Shown here: positions 1-10,600 of the stretch, one piece after another
How positions within the stretch are numbered: the first letter of the stretch is position 1
Layout of the letters: every line of letters begins with the position of its first letter
Source of the DNA: Catonia carolina
Taxonomy: Eukaryota; Arthropoda; Insecta; Hemiptera; Achilidae
Length of the DNA stretch: 64,000 bases
NCBI GenBank assembly: GCA_035578175.1
Contig: JAQMRL010000003.1
Span: forward strand, 100,924,969-100,988,968
Reading direction: 5' to 3'
The notes under the pieces: model-generated
Told to the model about the DNA's origin: nothing
Seen by the model: the letters and a program-made list of their open reading frames with translations, nothing else
Database searches by the model: none
Translations under genes and position numbers: made by a program

Positions 1-2
1 CT

Positions 3-152
3 ATGTACACCGCGCTAGACGCAGGAGTGGAAGAACTGTGTAACCCTTCAGGAAATTCGGATTTAATAGTGGCATACAGAAAACGGAAAAGACCCGTAGT
101 CGCTAATAACCAACCTGTTGACGCGACTTTAAATAAACTGAAAAAAATTTAG
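3..152 (+). CDS. Possible partial ORF at the window edge, unknown
   Basis: An open frame begins with ATG at 3 and runs 49 codons to TAG at 150-152. It may be the end of a longer exon that starts before the window. The predicted peptide is basic near its middle (RKRKR) and lysine-rich at its end (LKKI). No family is recognised. It lies about 240 bases before a DNA transposon, so it could equally be transposon debris. Nothing downstream supports a splice site or a polyadenylation signal. Confidence 0.2.
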   Translation: MYTALDAGVEELCNPSGNSDLIVAYRKRKRPVVANNQPVDATLNKLKKI

Positions 153-394
153 TGGTGGGAAAATTTGGTGAAACTGCTCTGTGTGTGATATTCCTAACCT
201 AAACAAACAGTGTTAGTCACCAGTGGTAGAAAGAATCAGTATGCTTAAATACTGTCAAACAAGTAGTGATTACCGTGTTAGCCTATAAAGTGGAAGGTTC
301 GGCATTCAATTCTCAGATAGGGACTGAAAATTTTAACAGGTAAAAACCCCACAGGTACAGTCCGAAAATTCATATTAGTCACTAATGATCTATA

Positions 395-1346
395 GGGTGA
401 TTCAAAAAGAGCGCCGGTTTTGATATATCAAATTAAGAGATTTATTTTATTGAAAAACTGAAAATAAATACATCAACAAGTTCATCTTACCTTCCGATTT
501 CATGTATGAAAAATGATGTCATGCATGTGTCCTCCTCTACTGCGCTGGCACGCATCAACTCTGTCCATGAAATTGGATATTACTGCACGACAAGTTTCGA
601 CTTCCATTTTCCCGATAACCCGTCGAATTTCCTCCTTCAAGTCATTGATGTTTCGGGGTTTATTGGCATACACCAATGACTTCAGATGACCCCAAAGATG
701 AAAGTCACAAGGCGTCAATTTTGTTTGCGAAGGTGTCATCATCCTGCCGTTTTCTCAATACCCAGTCAACAAACTGTCGTCTCTTCTGGTGGTCTGCCAC
801 TTTCAAATGTTGCGACAACTGAATTTTATACGGGTGATATTGGAGATCGTACCGAAGAATTCTCCGGACAGAAGAACAACGTAAACCTAATTGTTGAGAA
901 CGGCGACGTATTGATTTTGCTGGGCTAACAGCCACACTGTCACGAACCAACGCAACGTTCTGCTCAGTTCGGCCAGAACGATGACGTCCAGAACTTTTAA
1001 GGTCGACTGTTGAACCCGTCTCAAAAAACTTTTTCATGAGCCTGCGAACTGTTGATTCATTCGGTGCTTCATTACGTCCTAGAGTACCGCGAAGTCGCCT
1101 GACAGTAGCCGCATAACTCTCTCCACTCCGGTAAAATGTTTTGACGATTAACACTCGTTGTGCAATAATAAACTTCTCCATGGTTAGACACAGACTGCGA
1201 GAGTACTACACTGCGAACAAGAGAAACTACAACTGAATCGTCAATCGGAATGTTCTCCGAAATAGAAATGAGGTCTAACAATGTTGCCAACCGATAAACA
1301 AAAATTTACCAGCCGTTTAAAAACCGGCGCTCTTTTTGAATCGCCC
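395..1346 (-). mobile_element. Tc1/mariner-superfamily DNA transposon, internally deleted
   Basis: The two ends are inverted repeats of about 27 bp with one mismatch. The left end begins GGGTGATTCAAAAAGAGCGC; the right end is its complement and finishes ...TTGAATCGCCC. The 952-bp body carries the two ends of a transposase on the - strand and lacks most of the catalytic middle. The left flank is TATA but the right flank is GTTA, so the TA target duplication expected of this superfamily is not clean. Confidence 0.75.
500..1181 (-). pseudogene. Broken Tc1/mariner-like transposase (N-terminal helix-turn-helix part fused to C-terminal tail)
   Basis: On the - strand an N-terminal frame starts at 1181 and runs to 705. 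It begins MEKFIIAQRV and contains a helix-turn-helix region with NESTVRRLMKKF, like the DUF4817-type transposases common in insects. A second frame (742-500) carries the usual C-terminal block LTPCDFHLWGHLK. The two frames overlap by about 38 bases in different registers, so an internal deletion removed most of the DDE catalytic core and shifted the frame. The product cannot be an active transposase. Confidence 0.7.
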
Positions 1347-3569
1347 GTTAGCTGTTGATGAAACTTTCTTTTAAATAGATTTTGCGAATTCAACATAAGG
1401 TAAAGAAAAATGACCTACTCTCTATATTATATTTATTATATATATATAATATATATACACACGATTTTAATCGAATCGATGAACGACTTGTAATAAATAC
1501 AATAATTATTGTATATTATCTTTTGAGTATTACTCAAGAGTTATATAGAATACTCAAAGATAATATTGATAGATACTAAAGGCATTGCTTCACCTGGGGT
1601 CAATGTAATCATGACGGCAGTGAAGATTATCTGTTCTTTAAGTTCCTGGTCGTTGCTTCAACCGACGGCGTTTTTCAGGTTATGTTAAAAAGTGGTTAGG
1701 TATAACTGTTTAAAATAGTATTTCTTACTCTAGTTGTGCAACATAACTGTAACTTGTAACAGATTTGCGGCTGATTTTGTTTGGTAAGGCCTTTATTGGA
1801 TTTAAATATCTAGAATTTCAATCTTTAGGTCCGCGTGGCATTGTGTTGACACATGGGTTTGTGTCTGCCAGGATCGTCATTGTTAGGTTACTTTAAACAT
1901 TTGTTATTAATTTTAGTTTCGTTGACACAACTTTATGCCGTGGTTAAGTATCTTGGTATCTTAAATGTAGTATACCGTTATGATAACCTAAATGCTGTCA
2001 ATCGTTTAGGTAACAGGAGTTCACTGTGTGGTGTTTCAGACCCTCTTATTTCTGTTTCAGGCGTACCTTTATGCATTTTTATGTTTAACCCTTTCTAGAC
2101 CGCACAATATTAAAATCTCGGAAGTGTAAGTAAAACAATAGGTTAGACGCACATGTACCACATGTGATGGCTTCATTCAATACACAGGTGACGCGATCTG
2201 ATGTATTTTTGAAGCCCTTACAGTTTACAGAAAAATCAGACCAGGCGGGATTTAGAAGTTCCGATGGTCAACTAGGCAATTTGGTACCGGCAATTTAAAC
2301 TGTTAATGCACAGATAAATGCAATGGTACTAAATGGGACTCGTAAGTCCCGATGGTCAAGAAAGGGAGACAAACAACAAACAAAAACCAATTATTGAATT
2401 GGAATATTTTAAAACCTTAATGCAAATCTGACAAGCAGAAGGTAGATGGTATTTGTAACCATCAAATTATAGTGGAGCTCTGGGAAGTGATGTATAATTT
2501 TAATCTTTCAAATACCCGTCTGTTACAAAATTTCCGGCCTATATAAACACTTGAGTTAACTCTAGAATTGTAACGCCTTTTCCCAAACGTAAACGCTGAA
2601 GGTTGGTTCTTATCATCGTGCACCAATCATTTTGTAAATGACCGTTTTGTACAATACAAATATTTTTTCATGCTTTGTAAATTAGAGCATTCATATCAAG
2701 TGTAGCGTATACGTTACGATGCAACATGGTCTGTCCCCATACGGGATTGTCTGCAACAATATTTGCCGGAAGCTGAACTTGTCGGAACGCATTACTGGGC
2801 ATACAGCACGCTCAGTATGAATGAGCTATCGTACAAGTTTAAACTTTACTTTGTCATCCATCAGTTCTTTAAATAGAGTCCAATATTCTCCCTCAATCTT
2901 CCTAGTGTTGAATATTTTATGTACGGAAAACCTCTTTTGTTGATTGTTTTGGACATCTTCTAATTATATTTATTATTGATATTACACACAAATCTTCAGT
3001 GTAAGACCTAACATTTTGACACTAATAAAAGAAACTTAACATTGTTCATGCTACATTTTTACTGAACACTTTGGCTTCCAGTGCCGATTATTGTCTGATG
3101 ATAATATGAATGTCAGCTCAGATGTCGTGTCAGAAATGGTCCGTTACGGAAACGATTGGTGCATGATGATATGAACTGACCTTAATGCCATAGTCCCTTG
3201 GACTACTCCTGAAGGAAAAGTATGAATTGAATAAAAAAATAAAATAAAACACATAAGGTATAGAGTACAAAGTTTTAAATATTTTAGTACATTTCAGTCC
3301 TTGTTGGCACACTCTACACACAAAGTTCCTCGATGCTCTATGCAATTAATGTGCTTGTAAAATTTTATGCACGGGTCATTCTTCTTTTTCCTGCTGGGCA
3401 TATTGCAATTCTTGTTCCTGCTTCTTCATGAACATTTTTGGGCTGTAAAGTGTATTGGCCAGTTTTTAAAAGGTTCTTATCGTTGGACCATAAAACAAAA
3501 TTTTGAGCAATTAGGTCTCTCTTTCTGGAGTATTTTAGCAGTGATCTTAGGTTTACCTCTCCTTATTTT
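1347..3569. other. Intergenic stretch with no recognised gene
   Basis: I see only short chance frames here. There is an AT-repeat patch near 1427-1460 (TATATATATAATATATATAC). Two similar scraps containing 'CCGATGGTCAA' occur near 2260 and 2349. No transposase, RT, splice-site series or RNA gene was recognised. Confidence 0.4.
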
Positions 3570-3626
3570 GCATATGATGATCGCCAACCTCCGACGTGGA
3601 GACGGCACTTGAAGAAGAAGAAGATT
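3570..3626 (+). repeat. 3' tail of an RTE-type LINE, ending in GAA repeats
   Basis: The segment reads MIANLRRGDGT-stop followed by (GAA)n. This matches the last residues and the simple-repeat tail of RTE-like elements; a second, longer tail of this type is at 45290-45475 on the other strand. The sequence upstream does not read as RT, so only the tail is supported. Confidence 0.4.
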
Positions 3627-3760
3627 TTGCATATAGTAGTTAGTTTACAGGTTTGAAGCATCATTTTTGCTAGAGTAATTGATGTAAACCAATTATAAAT
3701 AATTTCATCATTATGACTTTCATGCTCTTCATTGTCATCCCTTTCTAGATTTACCTCTTC

Positions 3761-6700
3761 ATTTATTTCAATATATATATAAGCGAGTTTGATCTACAGC
3801 TCCAGCCGCTTCTCGCATCCCATCTGCCATCTCTCGGTTCATCCAGTCCCCCTCCACCAGATTTCTATTCCTCATATCGGAATACACCTGCTTGTTCCAC
3901 AGTTCGGGCGGTCTTCCTCTTCTTCTTCTTCCAGGTGGATCCCAATTCAGCATTCTCTTGGGCCACCTTTCATCTCTCATCCTCTGTGTATGTCCCAACC
4001 ATATAAGGCGCTTCTTCTCAATTTGCTCCACTGTTGTATCCATTTTCCCCATTCTGTTCCTTATCTCCGAATTTCGTACTCGATCCATCCTTGAAACACA
4101 ACTACTCCGGCGCAAGAAATCCATCTCCACAGCATTTATTCTTTGCCTGTCTCTTTTGGTCAATTCCCATGTTTCAGAGCCATAGAGCAATATACTCTGA
4201 ACAATGGAATGATAGATTTTAATTTTCGTACATTTTTTTATATTTGTAGACCAGAGTATGGAGTTTAATGTTTGCGTCGCCTGCCTGGCCTGTCCAATTC
4301 TACTTGTGATTTCTCTTTTTGAATTGCTCTCCAATGATATTATTCTGTCCAGGTATTTATATTCATCACATTTCACCACATTATGACCTCCTACTTGAAG
4401 ATCCCTTGCTGTACCTCCTGAAACTAGGTATTTGGTCTTTTTGAAATTTATTTTCATTCCATTTTTCCTATAAGAATCAGCAAGTTTCCTGATCATGTAA
4501 TGAATATCATGCTCATCACCAGCCATTATTACTTGATCATCGGCGAACAAGAGTGAGTAGATATATTCGTTATTTATTGGAATACCCATATATTCACACT
4601 TTCCTTTCCAGTCCTTTAATATCTCCTCCAGATAGATTTTGAACAGGGTCGAAGAGAGACAACAGCCTTGACGCACGCCCTTATCTGTACCAAATGGCTT
4701 TGACACTTTATTTCCTATTTTTATCACATTTATTTGGTCCTTGTAAATTTCTTTGACAGCAGAAATGTAATGCTTATTAATGATTGATTTATCCAAGATT
4801 TCAAAAAGTCTCTGTATTGGTACCGTATCGAAAGCTTTCTCCAGATCGATAAATATCAAATGGGTTTCCAAATTCCTCAGTTTTCTCTTTTCAATTAGCT
4901 GCTTTAATGTAAACATATTGTCAGTACAAGAGCGTCCCGCGGTAAATCCACTTTGTTCTTCACCTATATTTATTTCTTTTTCAATTCTCTTCCTTATTAT
5001 GCGTCCATACAGTCTCCCTATTGTAGCTAATACTGTGATACCCCTGTAATTCGCACAGTCATCACGTGATCCCTTCTTGTGGATCGGTGTCAAGTAGCCA
5101 AGCTTCCAATCTTGGGGAATTTTATCGTGCATGAATAGGCATCTATTAAATATATATGCAAGGATTTCAAAAGTTCTAGAAGTTGCAGCTTTCAAGAGCT
5201 CAATTGGGATACCTCCAGGACCTGGTGATTTACCATTTTTCATTTCTTTAAGACTCTCTTGCACTTCTCTTTCTGTTATCTCATCTATTTGGCCGACAGG
5301 TTCATATTCTCCCCACGGTTTTAGATACACCTCTCTATCTTCTTTTAACATCTTAGAGAAGTAAATCCTCCATCTGTCAATACCTATCAGATCTATTGCT
5401 ATGCCTTTCCTATCCTTCCTCAGGTCCTTAACAACATTCCATGCCTCTTTTGTCCTTGTGCCACCAATATACTGATCAATTTTTGTGCATGTTTTTTCCC
5501 ATTCTTCATTCTTGAATTGCTGTATCTTTATTTTGACTTCTTTCCGTTTCTGCTGATACAATTTTCTGTCCTGTTCATTCCTTGTCACGAGCCAATTGTT
5601 ATACAACCTTTTCTTCTCCAAAACAATTTTCTCCATACTTTCCGTCCACCATGAGTTTCTCTTCTGTTCTACCTGTTTTTCACGTTCGCCAAGCGCTTCT
5701 CTAGCTGCGGAATGTAATGCTTCTTTCAAAGCATCATACTCTTCTTCTGCCGTACCTGTTGTGTAGGTTGGAAGTTTGGAGGATAGTCTTAATTTATAAA
5801 GAAAACTGATTGAGTCATCGTTCAAACTTTCTGTCATATATTTCCTCTGGTCCAATCTGCCAGATTTGTCTTGGTTATTATTACCCTCCATATGATTGTT
5901 CAATCTTTTGATAGGTAGAAATACTTCCATTTTGAGTAGATGATGATCAGTTCCACACTCCGCACCTCTGTACACCCTTACATCATGAACGTTAAGTGAG
6001 GTGTTCTGCCTAGTGATAGCGTAGTCAATGATGGATCTTAGCTGTCTTGTTGGTTGGATCCATGACAATCTATGAATATCCCTATGTTGGAAGTGACCGT
6101 TCTGTATCTTGAGCTCAAAAGTTTGGCATGTCTCTATGAGTCGAGTTCCATTATTGTTTACAACATCTTCTCCAAAGCGTCCTACAACTGGATCATTCAT
6201 TCTTCTACCTGTTCGAGCATTGAAATCACCTAACAGTATTATTTCTTTCCTCTTATTAATGTTACTTAACAAGTCTGTTAGTTTATCCTCAAAACTATCT
6301 TTTATTTCGTTGTTTGAGTCATCTGTGGGAGCATGAACTGCAATTACAACAACATCATGGCCCAACATCTTCAAATTGATTTTCATAAGACGTTCATCAA
6401 TTTCTTCCCATGATTTTACCAGGGGTTTAAGTTGTTTTCTTATTGCAATAGCAACTCCAGCTCGCGCTCTATTACTTTTTGGGACTCCACTGAAAAAGAG
6501 CATATAATCACCCATGTCCTCAAAGCCAAATCCTTTCTTTTTTGTTTCCGTAAGTGCAGCTATATCAATTTTGTAATGCTTCAGCTCTTCCGCCACTTCT
6601 CTTTTTTTTGTATTTATTCCTTGTATATTCCAAGCTGCAAAGTTGATCATCCGTTTCCGATTTCTGATTCGTTGTTTGGTATGTCCTTTTTGTTTTTCCG

Positions 6701-7024
6701 AGGCAAGTTTATGGGATTTTTTGCGTGAGGTAATTTTTACAGATAACGGGGTGCAGGCCCATCGATCGAACCCCCTACCAGGAGGACCGGTCAATTTTCT
6801 TTCAGGGTTTACTTCCCTCAGCCTTTGATAAATCAATACCACATCTACAAGGCAGCAGCATTGCTTAGAGTACTTCTTTGTCTGGCTCCTACCCTTCGAC
6901 CTGTCCGGCTTGGGAGGCCCTGCCAGTAGTTACACTACCGCTGGCATAGCTCTCCGGGTCAAAGGAGCACACAAGCCCCTCCACCAACGTCAAGGTCTTG
7001 TACTCACTAGGAGGAGATTTATTT
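3761..7024 (-). mobile_element. RTE-type non-LTR retrotransposon, nearly full length
   Basis: One long endonuclease plus reverse transcriptase ORF fills the element. It reads from high to low coordinates, with a conserved-looking leader above 6842. The stop codon lies directly at a short AT dinucleotide tail (about 3771-3780). A single ORF and an almost absent 3' UTR made of simple repeat fit the RTE clade. The flanks share ATTTATTT (3761-3768 and 7017-7024), a possible 8-bp target duplication, but it is low-complexity and so weak evidence. The element lies just upstream of LYAR on the opposite strand. Confidence 0.75.
3768..6842 (-). CDS. Endonuclease-reverse transcriptase of an RTE-type LINE
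   Basis: The frame of 1024 codons is uninterrupted. After about 65 basic residues comes an APE-type endonuclease: MINFAAWNIQGI near residue 65, a TETKKKG block, LLGDFNARTG near 205, and GTDHHLL near 295. The reverse transcriptase follows: HKKGSRDDCANYRGITVL (fingers), FIDLEKAFDTVP (first catalytic Asp), GVRQGCCLSSTLF, and the FADD box encoded by 4536-4547. The C-terminal part carries LLYGSETWELT and IWLGHTQRM blocks typical of RTE-like proteins. All the catalytic motifs I can see are present and there is no internal stop, so it may be a young copy. The true start could lie upstream of 6842, because the leader looks conserved. It would act in reverse transcription primed at a nicked genomic target. 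Confidence 0.85.
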   Translation of the reverse strand: MVLIYQRLREVNPERKLTGPPGRGFDRWACTPLSVKITSRKKSHKLASEKQKGHTKQRIRNRKRMINFAAWNIQGINTKKREVAEELKHYKIDIAALTETKKKGFGFEDMGDYMLFFSGVPKSNRARAGVAIAIRKQLKPLVKSWEEIDERLMKINLKMLGHDVVVIAVHAPTDDSNNEIKDSFEDKLTDLLSNINKRKEIILLGDFNARTGRRMNDPVVGRFGEDVVNNNGTRLIETCQTFELKIQNGHFQHRDIHRLSWIQPTRQLRSIIDYAITRQNTSLNVHDVRVYRGAECGTDHHLLKMEVFLPIKRLNNHMEGNNNQDKSGRLDQRKYMTESLNDDSISFLYKLRLSSKLPTYTTGTAEEEYDALKEALHSAAREALGEREKQVEQKRNSWWTESMEKIVLEKKRLYNNWLVTRNEQDRKLYQQKRKEVKIKIQQFKNEEWEKTCTKIDQYIGGTRTKEAWNVVKDLRKDRKGIAIDLIGIDRWRIYFSKMLKEDREVYLKPWGEYEPVGQIDEITEREVQESLKEMKNGKSPGPGGIPIELLKAATSRTFEILAYIFNRCLFMHDKIPQDWKLGYLTPIHKKGSRDDCANYRGITVLATIGRLYGRIIRKRIEKEINIGEEQSGFTAGRSCTDNMFTLKQLIEKRKLRNLETHLIFIDLEKAFDTVPIQRLFEILDKSIINKHYISAVKEIYKDQINVIKIGNKVSKPFGTDKGVRQGCCLSSTLFKIYLEEILKDWKGKCEYMGIPINNEYIYSLLFADDQVIMAGDEHDIHYMIRKLADSYRKNGMKINFKKTKYLVSGGTARDLQVGGHNVVKCDEYKYLDRIISLESNSKREITSRIGQARQATQTLNSILWSTNIKKCTKIKIYHSIVQSILLYGSETWELTKRDRQRINAVEMDFLRRSSCVSRMDRVRNSEIRNRMGKMDTTVEQIEKKRLIWLGHTQRMRDERWPKRMLNWDPPGRRRRGRPPELWNKQVYSDMRNRNLVEGDWMNREMADGMREAAGAVDQTRLYIY

Positions 7025-7531
7025 TAAAACTTTTATTTAAAACACCTCTTGTAGTAACTATATTTATTCTAATTATTTACTAGTGAAAAAACTCATTACA
7101 ATAATTAATAATATGTGTAATTTCTCACTATTTTACATGCAAATGAAAAAATAATATAAATGATAACACCCAGTCTGTCAGGCGACAAGAGCTCACTAGA
7201 ATGAATTGGGGAAAGTTGGCCTAACCAACCCAAATCTCAACAAATATTGAACTTGAACAGAAAGGGGAGGTACCTGTGATCATTCCACCCTCCTCCACGA
7301 GACCAATTCTTTTGGGAGTTGTCTGAGAGACTACTCGTTATTGCTGTTGGGTTAAAAGGTTACATTTTGTTAAACTGGTGGACAAAAATATTTTATTGCT
7401 TTAAATTTAAAGCATTTCTGCAAATCTTTTAATGGTACTTGCTGTTGCTTAATTGATAATTTACCTTTTCGAGTGTTAGTGTATAATATCCTTGAATTCT
7501 GTTTTGCTTTCAGGTGGTAAATTAAACAAAT
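7025..7531 (+). promoter_or_regulatory. 5' flank of LYAR with a likely 5'-UTR splice acceptor
   Basis: No coding sequence is seen. The pyrimidine-rich run GTTTTGCTTTCAG ends at 7513, eighteen bases before the LYAR start codon at 7532. It would make a good acceptor for a non-coding first exon. If so, the promoter lies further upstream, perhaps beyond or inside the RTE element. No TATA box or initiator can be assigned with confidence. Confidence 0.35.
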
Positions 7532-7656
7532 ATGGTTGTTTTTACATGCCAGAATTGTGGCAGCTCTGTAAATAAAAATAAAGTTGAAAAACATTATAAT
7601 TTTGTGTGTAAAACATACCCTAATGTTACTTGTGTTGACTGTTTGAAGGATTTCAA
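7532..7656 (+). CDS. LYAR: LYAR coding exon 1 (zinc finger 1, start of finger 2)
   Basis: ATG at 7532 opens MVVFTCQNCG, the typical LYAR beginning. The exon ends after AA, directly before GTAAGT (donor at 7657). It supplies 41 whole codons and two bases of codon 42. Intron 1 (7657-10863) is 3207 bases. Confidence 0.93.
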
Positions 7657-10600
7657 GTAAGTGGTTCTGTAAAATTTGTTCATGTATTTTAGCATTTAAT
7701 TGGTTATTTTATGCAACTCCACATACTTTCATTGATTGTAGAGGGTGATTGATGAAAATAAATGTTGGAAACATTCTTCTTCGTATCAGCGATTAAAATA
7801 GTTTTCACTTTTATAATTAGCCTATATGTTACTGTATTATCAACTGTTTATTTTAATTTTAACTGTAAAGAAACTCTGATGAAAGAATAACGTAAAAATA
7901 TAAATGTAGCTTAATGTGTTGTCTAAGTGTAAAATAAGAACTTCATTATTCGTGTAAAAAATAAGATTGTAGAACTGAATTACTTTTTTTTTTAATCTAC
8001 CCATGTTTAATTACTATTTCACCCATTTTGTGACGTCTAAATATATACCATCGCTAAGACAAGTTTTTTCTTTTACTGCTGTTGGCTCGAACCGTGATAA
8101 GTAAAACATATTTTAATGTATTTACTTTAATGATTTCTTTATTTTGGTTACTAAACATTTAAACCAGCTATGATTTTGACTACAGTAAATTTAACAGCTA
8201 AAACAAAAATTGCTGCTTTGCCTGGCTGTATTTTGATGTAATGGACGTGGTCTCTCCCATTTAGTCCATTATAATGAGGACTTACTGTCTTAGATAAGTT
8301 TAAGTCTTAGTGTCAAGATAAGTTTTCTTCAGAGGGAATGCTTAGTTAATAGATGCATATTACAAAAATCTGGTGTGAAACACACATTTTACAACTTTCT
8401 CTTGCCAATGCAAATAATGAACAATATAACCTAACATTAGAAATAAACGAAAAACCAACCACAAAAAACATAACCTTTCTTAAATCATGAGTGAATGGTG
8501 CAAAATGAAAATCAACCACAGTTTGGCTTAAAAATATGGATAATCATTCTTTCATGCTAAACTAGGCTCTGTAGAGAAAAACCACTCTAAAGAAAAGTTG
8601 CAAATCTTTTTATTTCCTATAAATTTGATTTTTTACACGTTTTCATGACAAAATAAACAGAAAATCGCTAATTACTGCTAAACTAAGCGTAATTCAAAAA
8701 AATGTTTGAAATGAAAGTTGTAGGATTTTAAATTCTCTATAACTTTTATTATGTACATTTTTGCGCTAAAATGTATATTAAAGTTGCAATCTTTAAAAGA
8801 CAATTTTTTTACGAGAAAACAACCTCCCCAAGAATTTCAGCAGATATGGTGCCTCCCCTATCTTGTAAAGCTAAAAAAATGTAGTAAATGAGGTGATTTT
8901 TAAAAAAAATTGTAGGAGCCGTTTTTGAGAAAATGGCAAAAAAGTGAAAAATGACACGAGAAAACTACTACTTCCGGTTGACCAATTTTAATGAAAATGT
9001 TTGTGTCGGGTTCTCTAGTGGTATCTAACTTAAGTTTCAAGTTCGTACGATGTTCCGTTCTTGAGATATTTTGTTCACACACACAGACCAATCGCTAAAA
9101 ACATGTTTTTTGGGTTCAGGGGGTCTGAAAACGTGTAGATCCGGTGAAAACTTGATTTCGAAAAATCAACATTAAAACAATACATACTTTCCTTCTTATA
9201 TATTCATATAGGCAAGAGAAAGTAAAAATTAGATATGTCTGTTTTGCAGTTGTATATGATTAACAAATGTTAACACTTTTACTGCTAAACACACTAGGTG
9301 CGTACCGGTAGAAGTGGCCTTACCTCCTGCTAGTTGTACCATTCCTTGTTGAAAATGGTCCGTAAATGTTGTTATTATGAGGCCTAATTTATAAAAAGAT
9401 TTTTGCCTCAGATTTCTTCTTTGCTGAAGAACATGATTTTTGTCTTACTATACCTAACGAACTAGAGACTGCAGATGAAGGTGGAGCATAGTGACGTAGA
9501 TCACAGCACAGAGCCAATTGATTTTCGATAATCGTATCCTGCATTGTCACGTTGTGGTCTTGCTATGGATGAAAGCCTAACAAAAAGTCAGCTGGAGTTC
9601 GGTGGAATAGAGCGTGACTTACCGAAGGGGCAACCTCACATCCGAGGCGGTTACTGGCTAGATCTCATCTGCAGCCTTTAGTTCGTTGGGGTATAGTGTT
9701 AATATCCTAGCCATATGGTTTGCTTGTTTCTGTAATTTTATTCATCAGCTTCTGAAGTCATTCTGCTGTATCAGCAAAAATGATTGTATTATCTACACAT
9801 CACAATTGGCGATTTTAGCTCCATTTATTGAAGTACCTTCTTCTATACTCTATTTAACGTTCAGAATGCAGTACAGATCTTATGAAAACGCGTTGTGTTA
9901 TCAGGCGTACGGAAAATATCAGCTCACCTCCGACGACACCATCCAAAGGTCACGGGGAAAATATTTGGAGTTTTGCGTACCACGGTCTAACAAGCTCATT
10001 TTAAATCAAAAATTTCTGAAAAAATACTTTTGCTTCCTAATGAATCGTATTTTATTACGCTGTAAATGTTATTATACTCTGATATTTAAATAAGAGACCG
10101 TAGGGACGCATAAAAGAAAGGGGTATGACGTCTCTGTCTTCGTCACCCTCCCTGTTGGGCCAGGGGAGTATTATTACGATTTTTAGATCTTTTCAAGTAC
10201 TAATGACTGTTATTCAAACAAGATTTTAAGACTTAAACAATAACTATACTTTACTTGAAAAAATAAATAAGACAATTAAATTGATAAACAATTTCAGTAC
10301 TGCATTAATTAGTCGGTACCTGATCTTTTAAATGATACAAATATTAAGTATGTTTTCGTATTACGTTATTCAATAAGAGTTAGTAAATGAGAACATGTTG
10401 TTGCGCGGAGTCAACATTTTTACTTAGTGTGGTAGTGCTCAAACTCCCATATGAAATACATTGCTTATGGACTTCCCGTACTGCATTCTGAACGTGAAAT
10501 CAACTATAGGTCTTCTAAGGCTTTTCTGAATGTGTATTCTGTGTAAAGGTTGAACAGTATGGTTAAAAGTATATAGCCCTGTTTTATCCCACGAAGGATC

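Noticed and set aside
3789..5364. Plus-strand ORFs across the RTE element
   Set aside because: They lie wholly inside the - strand RT/endonuclease frame and are shadow frames.
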